Below, one piece after another: positions 13,620-21,283 of a stretch of DNA of 27,354 bases. Both the position numbers and the translations under genes were made by a program. Below the pieces are notes generated by a model. The model worked only from the letters and a program-made list of their open reading frames with translations, had not been told where the DNA came from and did not search any database. Within the stretch, counting starts at the first letter, position 1. Every line of letters begins with the position of its first letter. Origin of the DNA: Alphaproteobacteria bacterium (GTDB lineage Bacteria > Pseudomonadota > Alphaproteobacteria > Rs-D84); NCBI GenBank assembly GCA_017937735.1, contig JAGBCZ010000033.1, positions 1-27,354 of the forward strand, given 5' to 3'.

Positions 13620-15185
13620 ATGCGCCTGTTATTTTTGTTTTTATGTTGTATATCTTTTATAAATGCAGTATGTGCCGCAGATATTTATTCTGATATTGCA
13701 GATTCCGGCGTGCCAGAGGTTTTTGATGAATACGATTATTTTATCGCACCAAATACCAATGTGTTTCCATCAAAACTGATTATAGATATTGAATCTGGTA
13801 AAAATGTAGTAATAGAAAATCACGGTTTGTTTCAACCAGATGAATTAAATGTTTGTGAAAATTGTAATGTCTTTTTCGAAAACTATAATCAAGTAAATAT
13901 AGATTCTGTGGTACTAAATTCAGGGGCGCAGGTTTTTCAGATTATATCAAATTCAGATAATATGAACAGTCTGAATATCAATGCTGATTACACGACTTTG
14001 GTTCAAGGCATAAATAATTTATCATTGGCAGATATCGTTGATTTTTCAGATAATAACAACAAAATTGTTTTAAACGATGTTACGCTAAATATAGATAAAA
14101 TGCCTGTGGGCAGGTCTAAAAGCATAACGTTGGGTAATAATGTAACATTGGTTATCAGTGATTCTGCATACGGTGATACATCGATTGTTTTAGATGATGT
14201 GGTGGCAACATCTGCGGTTCGTTTTGTATCTGATAGCAGTGATGTTATGTTTGTAAATGTTGGTTTTGTACAAGATGGAAAATTAACCATAGAACGCGTT
14301 CGTGAAACTGATTACAGTATTATTTTTGATGATAATGTCGGGAATTTTATAAATTCATTACGTGATAGCGGTAAAAATGATAAATTGATGCTGGCATTAG
14401 ATTCTGCGCCAGATAAAGATTCGTTGTATTCTGTTATGTATGATTCTGTACTGTTTAATCCGTCTGTATTGTTGCGGCCGTTACAGATAGTAAATGCAAT
14501 TGATATGCAATCGAAATTTGTTGGATTTGCAAGTTCTGCAAATGCTGATGTGTTTGGTGTTATGTCAGATGATTTCATTTTGTATGGCACAGATATTAAT
14601 TTGTTTGGTGCATTTCGGGAAAAATTTAGATTTAATTTTGGTGCGCAAATTTCAGGACTAGATTATGCGTCTGATATCGATGATTTTTCAGGTAATATAT
14701 ATGGCGTAAATCTGGGGGCAGGGTGGCTGTTTGATAATAATATATTTGTTGACGTTAATGGGGCATTATCGATTGCAACATTTGATATTTCCAGTGTTAT
14801 GTATGATGATAAATTACAAGACGCACCCGATGCACTGTTTGGATATTTTGTTTCAGATGTTGGATATATGATAAAGAACGATTCGTATATGTTTGCACCT
14901 GTTGCAGGTTTTGCAGTTCAAGCATACGATTTGTCTGGATATAAATATAGTGATTATATGGTACGTGTGGGTGTTGTGTCAGAATATAAATATGTTGTAT
15001 CTGATTTAGAATATGTATATGGCGCATCTGTTATCGCAGATAGTTGCGGAACATTATCTGTATCCGGCAAAGTTGGATTTGTATCCCCAACGGACAAGAT
15101 TGGTGGTGATATTGGATTATCGATTATTCGTGCATACGACAGCCTGTCTTATAAAGCGTTCATTGATGCAAAGATAATGTTTTAA
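13620..15185 (+). CDS. Autotransporter-like secreted/outer-membrane protein
   Basis: A 521-residue protein with a signal peptide (cleavage after VCAA, near residue 20). Residues ~45-270 are rich in Asn/Asp/Val/Ile with repeating short strands, including LNVCENCNVFFENYNQVNIDSVVLNSGAQVF-type steps, as in beta-helix passengers. Residues ~310-521 look like a beta-barrel: FGAFREKFRFNFGAQISGL, IYGVNLGAGWLFDNNIFVDVNGALS, alternating strands and a C-terminal FIDAKIMF ending in Phe. This fits a small type V autotransporter. The passenger is short, and neither an adhesion motif nor a catalytic triad is seen. AAGGAAGGA precedes the ATG. Its TAA overlaps the miaB stop on the other strand in the palindrome TTAA. 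Confidence 0.65.
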   Translation: MRLLFLFLCCISFINAVCAADIYSDIADSGVPEVFDEYDYFIAPNTNVFPSKLIIDIESGKNVVIENHGLFQPDELNVCENCNVFFENYNQVNIDSVVLNSGAQVFQIISNSDNMNSLNINADYTTLVQGINNLSLADIVDFSDNNNKIVLNDVTLNIDKMPVGRSKSITLGNNVTLVISDSAYGDTSIVLDDVVATSAVRFVSDSSDVMFVNVGFVQDGKLTIERVRETDYSIIFDDNVGNFINSLRDSGKNDKLMLALDSAPDKDSLYSVMYDSVLFNPSVLLRPLQIVNAIDMQSKFVGFASSANADVFGVMSDDFILYGTDINLFGAFREKFRFNFGAQISGLDYASDIDDFSGNIYGVNLGAGWLFDNNIFVDVNGALSIATFDISSVMYDDKLQDAPDALFGYFVSDVGYMIKNDSYMFAPVAGFAVQAYDLSGYKYSDYMVRVGVVSEYKYVVSDLEYVYGASVIADSCGTLSVSGKVGFVSPTDKIGGDIGLSIIRAYDSLSYKAFIDAKIMF

Positions 15186-16486
15186 TCCGTAAATTTTCCA
15201 CGTAATGATGCCTTGTTTGCATCTGTTATACAAATGTTTGCCATTACAGGTGCAGGTGTATTTTCTGTGTTCGTAACAATACATTGCTGCATATATGGTG
15301 TACGATATATCAGATGTTTGCCGGTTTTATCTGGACCTTCCAGCAGGCATTCAAATGTCTTATCAATGCAACTGATGTTAAATTCACGTTGAACTTCATT
15401 TAAATATGTGTCCAGTTTTGCAAGACGTTCTGCCTTGATATTTTCTGGAATTTGATCTGGCATCAGTGCGGCAGCTGTATGTGGACGTGGTGAATATTTA
15501 AATGAGTACGAGTTTATGTATCTTATCTGTTCTGCGATTCGCATTGTTTGTTCAAAATCATTGTCCGATTCGCCTGGAAACCCAACAATAAAGTCAGAAG
15601 ATATCTGTATGTCAGGACGTGCAATACGTAATTTGCGAATTATATCTGTGTATAATTCCAGTGAATATGGTCTGTTCATGCGTGTCAGAACATTTTGTGA
15701 ACCACTTTGAATCGGCATGTTTAAAAATGGTAACAGTTTTGGTTCTATTGCAAACATTTCGATTAAGTCATCGGTCATTTCAGTTGGATAACTGGATGTA
15801 AATCTGATTCGTTTTACCGATTCGATTTTTGCTGCATGTTTAATTAAATCAGACAGACGATATGTTATGCCGTTTTCATCTGTGTATCTATATCCATTTA
15901 CATTTTGTCCTAAAAAGCATATTTCAACAGCGCCTGTACTTGCTGCGTGAACTGTATCACGAACACAGTCATCAAATTTACGTGATATTTCACGGCCACG
16001 TGTATATGGTACAATACAATATGTGCAGACATGGTTGCATCCTTCTTGAATTGGAATATATGCAACAGTTGGTGACTTTTCCATTTGTGGCAATTCATCA
16101 AATTTTTCCAGCCCGCCCAAATCAATATTAAATAGTTTTGCATCTGGATTTTCCAGAATTTGTGGCAGTTTATGATAACTCTGTGGTCCTAATACAAAAT
16201 TCAAATCAGGTATTCTGCGAAACGCATCAGTACCAGATTCGCGTGCAACACATCCAACAATACCGAACAGGGCAGATGGTTTTTTTGCACGTCTGATTCG
16301 TCCCAATGCGGAAAATACTTTATCGGTTGCCTTGGCACGTACAGCGCATGTGTTTAATATGATAATATCTGCATCAGAAATTTCGTCTGTACGTTGCATC
16401 CCACGGTGTTCCAGCATGGCAGCGATTCGCCAACCATCATACACATTCATCTGACAACCAAATGTTTGAATAAAGAATTTTTTCAT
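15182..16486 (-). CDS. miaB: tRNA-2-methylthio-N6-dimethylallyladenosine synthase MiaB
   Basis: A 434-residue radical-SAM methylthiotransferase that modifies A37 of tRNAs reading UNN codons; the tRNA-Phe in this window, with A36-A37, is a likely substrate. The N-terminal UPF0004 domain provides Cys11 (FGCQMN), Cys47 (NTCAVR) and Cys79 (VGCVA) for the auxiliary [4Fe-4S] cluster. The radical-SAM motif CNHVCTYC supplies Cys150, Cys154 and Cys157, followed by VPYTRGRE. A TRAM domain ends the protein. It needs two Fe-S clusters, linking it to the Suf genes here. It is the last gene of a minus-strand run (gatB, three small genes, miaB), starting 4 bases after the preceding stop. Confidence 0.95.
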   Translation of the reverse strand: MKKFFIQTFGCQMNVYDGWRIAAMLEHRGMQRTDEISDADIIILNTCAVRAKATDKVFSALGRIRRAKKPSALFGIVGCVARESGTDAFRRIPDLNFVLGPQSYHKLPQILENPDAKLFNIDLGGLEKFDELPQMEKSPTVAYIPIQEGCNHVCTYCIVPYTRGREISRKFDDCVRDTVHAASTGAVEICFLGQNVNGYRYTDENGITYRLSDLIKHAAKIESVKRIRFTSSYPTEMTDDLIEMFAIEPKLLPFLNMPIQSGSQNVLTRMNRPYSLELYTDIIRKLRIARPDIQISSDFIVGFPGESDNDFEQTMRIAEQIRYINSYSFKYSPRPHTAAALMPDQIPENIKAERLAKLDTYLNEVQREFNISCIDKTFECLLEGPDKTGKHLIYRTPYMQQCIVTNTENTPAPVMANICITDANKASLRGKFTD

Positions 16487-16490
16487 GATT

Positions 16491-16664
16491 TTATTTATGC
16501 TTTGTGTTGTTATATCTTGTTTGTAGGCGTTTTATTTGTGACCATTTGTTCGCACGCAGAATATAATTCTTTTTATAACGTTCTTCACGGTGAAGTATTT
16601 TTAGACGTGCTTCCCACTTTGTCATTTCTCGCATCATGCGAATGAAGTCATCATAAGTATGCAT
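16491..16664 (-). CDS. Small basic protein (57 aa), unknown
   Basis: A 57-residue protein, very rich in Arg and Lys, helical throughout (MREMTKWEARLKILHREERYKKN; ending QIKRLQTRYNNTKHK), with no Cys and no membrane segment. TGAGGT (the stop region of the previous gene) gives a ribosome site before the ATG. It ends 4 bases before miaB and begins 4 bases after the 118-residue gene. Nucleic-acid binding is a reasonable guess from charge alone; no family is recognised. Confidence 0.6.
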   Translation of the reverse strand: MHTYDDFIRMMREMTKWEARLKILHREERYKKNYILRANKWSQIKRLQTRYNNTKHK

Positions 16665-16668
16665 TTGT

Positions 16669-17025
16669 TTACCTCATTTTGTTTCTGTTATTATGATATT
16701 TTTGTCTGGCGTATCTTTGTTTTGCGATATTAAAACTTTTTATCATATTTTTTGTGTGATGCTTGCGTGCGTTTTGTTCAGTCAACGACAACCCAGATTT
16801 ATCTATTATTTGTCTGGGGGGATTTTTGTTCATTTCAGGAATGTTTTCTAATATCAATTCTTCCTCTGCCCGAAGTTTTTCAGTTGCAGTCAATAATTCT
16901 GTCTTTATATCCTCGGGTGTTTTTTGTGTAACTGTGACGCACATGCCTGGCCGAATGTTTTCGATTTCGGCCAGCAATTTTGTTTTTATATCGTCTGTTA
17001 ATTTATGTGCGAAGATAATAATCAT
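16669..17025 (-). CDS. Small protein with a basic tail (118 aa), unknown
   Basis: A 118-residue protein in two parts: an N-terminal half with an internal repeat (DDIKTKLLAE at 11-20 and EDIKTELLTA at 38-47), and a strongly basic C-terminal tail (about residues 80-118, rich in Lys, Arg, His, Asn and Gln). No signal peptide or membrane helix. It begins 3 bases after the stop of the 58-residue gene, so it is in the same transcript. Function unknown. Confidence 0.6.
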   Translation of the reverse strand: MIIIFAHKLTDDIKTKLLAEIENIRPGMCVTVTQKTPEDIKTELLTATEKLRAEEELILENIPEMNKNPPRQIIDKSGLSLTEQNARKHHTKNMIKSFNIAKQRYARQKYHNNRNKMR

Positions 17026-17028
17026 GTA

Positions 17029-17205
17029 TTATTTTATTCTTGCATGATGACGATTGCGTATTTGTTTTATGCGTGCTTTTGATTCTTTAAAGGATGTTTG
17101 TGCACGTTTTTGTGATGTTTGGTTTTGTATTTCTGGAATTTCAACAGTTCCATAAACAACGCCAGTGATATGATTGTTTTCAACGATTTTTATAGCTTTT
17201 ACCAT
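17029..17205 (-). CDS. Small basic protein (58 aa), unknown
   Basis: A 58-residue protein: a beta-like N-terminal half (MVKAIKIVENNHITGVVYGTVEIPE) and a basic helical tail (QKRAQTSFKESKARIKQIRN...HHARIK). AAAAAGGAAAA precedes the ATG. It lies 19 bases after gatB and 3 bases before the 118-residue gene. The basic C-terminal tail resembles in composition those of the two following small genes. Function unknown. Confidence 0.55.
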   Translation of the reverse strand: MVKAIKIVENNHITGVVYGTVEIPEIQNQTSQKRAQTSFKESKARIKQIRNRHHARIK

Positions 17206-17224
17206 GTTTTTTCCTTTTTGTTTT

Positions 17225-18745
17225 TTATGATAATTTTGTACGTAACATTTCGTTTACAACACTTGGGTTTGCGGTGCCACCTGTTGCCTTCATAACATTA
17301 CCAACAAAGAATCCAAGCAGCCCTGTTTTCCCAGATTTATATTGTTCAACCTGGGCTGGGTTAGATGCAATTACGTCATCGATAATTTTTTCGATTGCGC
17401 CTGTATCTGTCATTTGTTTCATGCCAAATTTGTCGGCGATGCTACGCGGTGTGCCACATTCACCATCCAGCATTTTGATAAAGATTTCTTTGGCTTGTTT
17501 CCCGTTGATTGTATTTTCGCCCAACATATCAACCAATTCAGCCAAATCAGATGGTGTGATGATACGCATATCATCAACGATACCAGACTTCACATTTTTT
17601 TCGTCCCAGTTTTCTGGGTGTGCGAACAGTTCACTTATCATCCAGTTTGCAATTGATTTTGCATTTTGTGCTTTGCCGTTTACGGCTGCATCGAACCAAT
17701 GTGAAATATCTGTTGATTCTGTTAAACGTGCTGCATCATATTCAGACAGCCCGAATTCTGTCGTATAGCGTGCGCGTGTCGCAGATGGCAGTTCTGGCAT
17801 TGTGCCGCGTATGCGTTCAATTTGTTCGTCTGTAATTTCGATTGGTAACAGGTCTGGATCAGGAAAATAACGATAATCCAGTGCATCTTCTTTGGAACGC
17901 ATAACAGATGTTGTACCGTCACCTTGGTTATAACGCATTGTGTCTTGTGAAACAGTGCCACCGTTTTCATAGATTTCAATTTGACGGCGTGCCTCGTATT
18001 CAATGGCAGACTTAATAAATTTGAACGATACCATATTTTTTGTTTCTGTTCTGGTGCGGAATTTTGTGTCGCCCACAGGCCGTACAGATACATTTACGTC
18101 TGCACGCATTGAACCTTCTTCCATGTTTGCACGGGATACGCCCAATGCACGTGCGATTTCACGAATTTCGCGCAGATATCGTTCTGCTTCGTCAGGGGAT
18201 GAAATGTATGAGTTGTTTTCTGGATTTTTTGTATCCAAGAACGTTACGATTTCTAATAATGCAACGCCTGTACGGTTATAGTCAGCAAAGGATTTTGTTG
18301 GGTGTACATCATGTTTTAATTTGCCTGCATCTTGTTCCAAGTGTGCACGTTCAATAAATATTTTCTTGGGATTGCCATCATCGCCCAAAATTTCAATCCA
18401 GCCACGACCAACCACAGGTGCTTCGTCTGCGGGCTGTGAAATCTGATACCCCTGGGGCAGGTCAGGGTAAAAATACTGTTTACGTGCAAAACGGCTGTGG
18501 CGGGATATTTCGGCGTTAATACCCAGACCAAATTTAATTGCCTGTTCAACACAGTATTTGTTTAATACAGGTAACATGCCAGGCATCGCAACGTCAACCA
18601 TTGAAACCTGGGTGTTAGGTGCAACTGTTGGGTTATAGTCTGCAGATGCGCCACTGAATAATTTTGATTCAGATAACACTTCGATGTGTGTTTCCAGTCC
18701 GATTACCAATTCCCAATCACACGTTTTGCCTTTTATTGTAAACAT
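17225..18745 (-). CDS. gatB: Aspartyl/glutamyl-tRNA(Asn/Gln) amidotransferase subunit B
   Basis: A 506-residue subunit that binds mischarged Glu-tRNA(Gln) and/or Asp-tRNA(Asn) and carries out the kinase/transamidation step. The family opening WELVIGLETHIEVLSESKLFSGAS is at residues 11-34, followed by PGMLPVLN, the RKQYFYPDLPQGYQISQ block (88-104), the Glu/His-rich ERAHLEQDAGK motif, RTETKNMVSFKFI and DYRYFPDPDLLP. The C-terminal GatB/YqeY tail ends in NPSVVNEMLRTKLS. It is separated from gatA by 318 bases that hold a plus-strand tRNA-Phe, although both genes are on the minus strand. A GGGAAAAAG site precedes the ATG. Confidence 0.95.
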   Translation of the reverse strand: MFTIKGKTCDWELVIGLETHIEVLSESKLFSGASADYNPTVAPNTQVSMVDVAMPGMLPVLNKYCVEQAIKFGLGINAEISRHSRFARKQYFYPDLPQGYQISQPADEAPVVGRGWIEILGDDGNPKKIFIERAHLEQDAGKLKHDVHPTKSFADYNRTGVALLEIVTFLDTKNPENNSYISSPDEAERYLREIREIARALGVSRANMEEGSMRADVNVSVRPVGDTKFRTRTETKNMVSFKFIKSAIEYEARRQIEIYENGGTVSQDTMRYNQGDGTTSVMRSKEDALDYRYFPDPDLLPIEITDEQIERIRGTMPELPSATRARYTTEFGLSEYDAARLTESTDISHWFDAAVNGKAQNAKSIANWMISELFAHPENWDEKNVKSGIVDDMRIITPSDLAELVDMLGENTINGKQAKEIFIKMLDGECGTPRSIADKFGMKQMTDTGAIEKIIDDVIASNPAQVEQYKSGKTGLLGFFVGNVMKATGGTANPSVVNEMLRTKLS

Positions 18746-18759
18746 TTTATCTTTTTCCC

Positions 18760-18788
18760 TTGCTTTTTTGTTTTTTGTATCTTATTAT
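18760..18788 (+). promoter_or_regulatory. Promoter of tRNA-Phe
   Basis: TTGCTT (18760-18765), a 17-base spacer and TATTAT (18783-18788), 12 bases before the tRNA 5' end. Confidence 0.68.
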
Positions 18789-18800
18789 TTGTCCCGCGTT

Positions 18801-18876
18801 GGCTAGGTAGCTCAGTTGGTAGAGCAAGGGACTGAAAATCCCTGTGTCGGCGGTTCGATTCCGTCCCTAGCCACCA
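18801..18876 (+). tRNA. tRNA-Phe (GAA)
   Basis: A full 76-base cloverleaf with encoded CCA. Acceptor GGCTAGG/CCTAGCC, D-arm GCTC/GAGC, anticodon stem AGGGA/TCCCT with loop CTGAAAA (anticodon GAA at 18834-18836), T-arm GGCGG/CCGTC with one G-U pair, and A73. It lies on the opposite strand between gatA and gatB. Confidence 0.97.
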
Positions 18877-18928
18877 TCATCTCCTTTCTGTCGGCCACTG
18901 CGGTCGATTTTTTATTTACAAAAGAGAT
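18846..18928 (+). repeat. Direct repeat, copy 1: tRNA-Phe 3' half plus terminator
   Basis: This 83-base segment (T-arm, acceptor 3' strand, CCA and terminator region) recurs at 18962-19045. The T-arm (20 bases) and the ~52 bases after CCA are identical apart from one base; only the acceptor strand differs. Confidence 0.9.
18890..18914 (+). terminator. Intrinsic terminator after tRNA-Phe
   Basis: Stem TCGGCC-ACTGC-GGTCGA (18891-18907, one G-U pair) followed by six T. Confidence 0.78.
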
Positions 18929-18940
18929 AATTTTAGAACA

Positions 18941-18993
18941 ATTCACCTTAAAATCCTTATGGTCGGCGGTTCGATTCCGTCTGCTCTCCACCA
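18941..18993 (+). pseudogene. Decayed tRNA remnant (3' half) with CCA end
   Basis: The segment contains an anticodon-loop-like CTTAAAA (TAA at the anticodon place, as in tRNA-Leu(UAA)), then a perfect copy of the tRNA-Phe T-arm, then an unrelated acceptor strand TGCTCTCC with one extra base, and ACCA. No D-arm and no good 5' acceptor strand are found upstream; AGAGAT at 18922 gives at most four pairs. It cannot fold as a normal tRNA. Confidence 0.55.
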
Positions 18994-19045
18994 TCATCTC
19001 CTTTCTGTCGGCCACAGCGGTCGATTTTTTATTTACAAAAGAGAT
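18962..19045 (+). repeat. Direct repeat, copy 2: decayed tRNA 3' half plus terminator
   Basis: Second copy of the tRNA-Phe 3'-half/terminator unit, 116 bases after copy 1, one base longer. The spacer 18929-18961 is unrelated to the upstream part of tRNA-Phe except around the anticodon loop. Confidence 0.88.
19007..19031 (+). terminator. Duplicated intrinsic terminator
   Basis: Stem TCGGCC-ACAGC-GGTCGA (19008-19024) plus six T, differing by one loop base from the tRNA-Phe terminator. It has no T tract on the minus strand, so gatA transcription toward gatB need not stop here. Confidence 0.78.
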
Positions 19046-19063
19046 GATATGTTTGTTCATATA

Positions 19064-20530
19064 TTATTTCCCCATAATTATTGTTGGGCGGTTGTCGATG
19101 GATGCTGCCGTTTCGATATGTTTTGCCAATTGCAGAACACGCATATCGTCAAAACGGCGACCCACAACCTGCATACCCAATGGCAGACCGTTTGTTGCCA
19201 GACCACATGGTACACTGCATGCTGGGATACCTGCCAGGTTCATTGCAACAGTGAATAAATCCAGTGCATAGAATTCCAGTGGTGATAATGATGCATCCAA
19301 TGGCATTGCAGTGCCAGCAGATGCAGGGCATACAATTAAATCACATTGTTCAAATGCAGAATTAAAACTGTCTGCAATCATGCGGCGAACACGTGCGGCT
19401 TGCATGAAATATACATCGTACGATTCACTGGACAGAACAGCAGTGCCAATAATCATACGGCGTTGTACTTCGTCACCAAAGCCTGCGGCACGTGTCTTTT
19501 TATATGTGTCAATTAAATCGCTGCCTTCGACACGCAGACCGTATCGCATGCCGTCATAACGCGCCAGGTTTGATGATGCCTCGGCTGGGGCGATGATGTA
19601 ATATGCCGCCAGTGCATCCAGAATATTTGGAATTGATACTTCGACAATTTCTGCGCCCATAGATTTTAAATCAGCAATACGCTTTTCAAATAATGATTTC
19701 ATATCAGATGAAATTTCAACATCTGCGAATTCTTTGATAATGCCAACACGTAATTTTTTGCCATCGCCCAAGGTTGCATCCAATGGCCCGTTGCATGTAA
19801 ATCCATTTGTGCTGCTTGTTGAATCTTTGGGGTCGTGACCTGCCATGGCAGATAACATTAACGCAGCATCATCAACAGTGCGTGTGATTGGACCAGGTGT
19901 ATCCAGTGAAGAAGCAAACGCAACACATCCCCAACGTGAACACAGACCGTATGTTGGTTTCATGCCAACCATACCTGTAATTGCGGCAGGGAAACGAATT
20001 GAACCGCCTGTATCTGTCCCTGTTGCGCACAGTGCCAGACCACCAGCAACAGCAGATGTAGAACCGCCAGATGAACCGCCGGCTGTTAAATGTTTTTCAA
20101 TTTGCCATGGATTTACAGGCGCACCAAAGTAACTGGTTTTGCTGAACGTTCCCATTGCGAATTCATCCAGGTTTGCCTTGCCCAGTAATACTGTTCCTGC
20201 ATTGATTAAATTTTGTGAAACAGTTGATTCATATTCTGGAACAAAATTTTCAAGCATCTTTGATGCCGCCGTTGTGCGAATACCACGTGTCGCAAACAAA
20301 TCTTTCATTGCCAATGGAATACCGTCCAAGGGCAGGGCGTTGCCAGATGCGCGTCTGGCATCAGATGCGGCCGCATCAGACAAGGCACGTTCTGGGGTTA
20401 CGGTAATATAACAGTTCAAGTCAGAACCATATTTTTCAATACGTTCCAGATAACTTTTTGTCAATTCAACAGACGAAATTTCGCCACTGTTTAATTTTTT
20501 TAATGCTTCAACTAATGTTAAATTTATCAT
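19064..20530 (-). CDS. gatA: Aspartyl/glutamyl-tRNA(Asn/Gln) amidotransferase subunit A
   Basis: A 488-residue amidase-signature subunit that releases ammonia from Gln for the GatB reaction. The Ser-cisSer-Lys triad is visible: Lys76 (LAMKDLF), Ser153 (GGSSGGS) and Ser177 (DTGGSIRFPA). The C-terminal MNLAGIPACSVPCG and GLPLGMQVVG blocks are typical of GatA. The ATG overlaps the stop of the preceding unknown gene (ATGA), so translation is coupled, and gatC lies one gene further upstream. GatCAB presence implies that Gln and/or Asn tRNAs are charged by the indirect route in this organism. Confidence 0.96.
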   Translation of the reverse strand: MINLTLVEALKKLNSGEISSVELTKSYLERIEKYGSDLNCYITVTPERALSDAAASDARRASGNALPLDGIPLAMKDLFATRGIRTTAASKMLENFVPEYESTVSQNLINAGTVLLGKANLDEFAMGTFSKTSYFGAPVNPWQIEKHLTAGGSSGGSTSAVAGGLALCATGTDTGGSIRFPAAITGMVGMKPTYGLCSRWGCVAFASSLDTPGPITRTVDDAALMLSAMAGHDPKDSTSSTNGFTCNGPLDATLGDGKKLRVGIIKEFADVEISSDMKSLFEKRIADLKSMGAEIVEVSIPNILDALAAYYIIAPAEASSNLARYDGMRYGLRVEGSDLIDTYKKTRAAGFGDEVQRRMIIGTAVLSSESYDVYFMQAARVRRMIADSFNSAFEQCDLIVCPASAGTAMPLDASLSPLEFYALDLFTVAMNLAGIPACSVPCGLATNGLPLGMQVVGRRFDDMRVLQLAKHIETAASIDNRPTIIMGK

Positions 20531-20946
20531 TTGCCTTTCCCATAAAGTTTTGGATACAACAATGCACCCAGTGTGTTTTTAATAAATTTGTCTTGGCATT
20601 TACCCTTGCGCAGGTTACGTGCACAGCATCTTACTTTTGTAACGTCTGAATCTTTACATTTCTCGCATTGTGGCATTGCATCTGGATAGAACATGCCATC
20701 AATATTTAGTGCGGTATAGCGTGGGTTCTTTTCCGATTTGTTACCAAACTGTGCCCAGTCGCTGAAATGTATGTTTGCAGATTGAATGCATGCTGTTTTT
20801 GATGGGTGATGTGCGGATAAAACGTCTATTAAATTATATGCTTCTTCCCGTGTTATTTTTCCCATCAAGAAAACATTTTGTGGATATTCTTCGTACATTT
20901 CGTGTGCGATAAAATATACAGGTATTTTTGTTGTTTGTTTGGGCAT
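20527..20946 (-). CDS. Unknown Cys-rich protein between gatC and gatA
   Basis: A 139-residue soluble protein with no signal peptide. The N-terminal two thirds have mixed alpha/beta character (VYFIAHEMYEEY; EEAYNLIDVLSAHHPSKTACIQ; ALNIDGMFYPD). The C-terminal part has a cysteine cluster, CEKC followed by CC and then another C within ~25 residues, next to many Lys/Arg (RNLRKGKCQDKFIKN), which suggests a zinc site near a basic surface. It is 3 bases after gatC and overlaps gatA by 4 bases, so its product is made together with the amidotransferase. A tRNA- or RNA-related role is inferred from position only; no family is recognised. Confidence 0.7.
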   Translation of the reverse strand: MPKQTTKIPVYFIAHEMYEEYPQNVFLMGKITREEAYNLIDVLSAHHPSKTACIQSANIHFSDWAQFGNKSEKNPRYTALNIDGMFYPDAMPQCEKCKDSDVTKVRCCARNLRKGKCQDKFIKNTLGALLYPKLYGKGK

Positions 20947-20949
20947 GTT

Positions 20950-21246
20950 TTATTCCCCTTCCATAACTTTTGGTACAGCGAAATAGCCACGTGATGTGCC
21001 TGCATTGTCTGGTGTGTTTGCCATAACCAAGTCACGAATGTTTCCGTCTGTGACAACATCATCACGCATTGGTAATTTGTGTTCAGATGGATTTAACATT
21101 GGTGTTACGCCAGTTGTATCGATTTTTTGTAATTTGTCCAGCCATTGAACAACAGAATCAATGTTCATGCTGGCCAGTTTTTCGTCAGATATTTCAATGC
21201 GAATTAAATCTGCAAATTTTTGTAATTGTTGCTTGCTAAATGCCAT
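20950..21246 (-). CDS. gatC: Aspartyl/glutamyl-tRNA(Asn/Gln) amidotransferase subunit C
   Basis: A 98-residue subunit that wraps around the GatA-GatB interface. Family features are an N-terminal helix (QLQKFADLIRIEIS), a central LDKLQKIDTTGVTPMLNP motif, and LPMRDDVVTDGN toward the C-terminus (family L-R-x-D-x-V), then a YFAVPKVME end. A TTG at 21252 is in frame, but ATG at 21246 is chosen: AGGA lies six bases upstream and the TTG falls in the spacer. Divergent from ruvX. Confidence 0.93.
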   Translation of the reverse strand: MAFSKQQLQKFADLIRIEISDEKLASMNIDSVVQWLDKLQKIDTTGVTPMLNPSEHKLPMRDDVVTDGNIRDLVMANTPDNAGTSRGYFAVPKVMEGE

Positions 21247-21261
21247 TTTCAATCCTATATT
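21233..21261 (+). promoter_or_regulatory. Promoter of ruvX
   Basis: TTGCTA (21233-21238), a 17-base spacer and TATATT (21256-21261), overlapping the first codons of gatC on the other strand, 22 bases before the ruvX ATG. Confidence 0.6.
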
Positions 21262-21283
21262 TATAAAGTAAAGGAATTATACA

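Noticed and set aside
17274..17768. 164-codon plus-strand open frame opposite gatB
   Set aside because: Shadow of gatB codon usage; it lacks a ribosome site, and the gatB frame is certain from family motifs.
18812..19060. Minus-strand 82-codon open frame across tRNA-Phe and its duplicated tail
   Set aside because: It is the antisense of a tRNA and of the repeated terminator unit. Its internal peptide repeat (SFVNKKSTAVADRKE) comes simply from the DNA repeat, and GIEPPTQGFS-type peptides are known artefacts of translating tRNA antisense.
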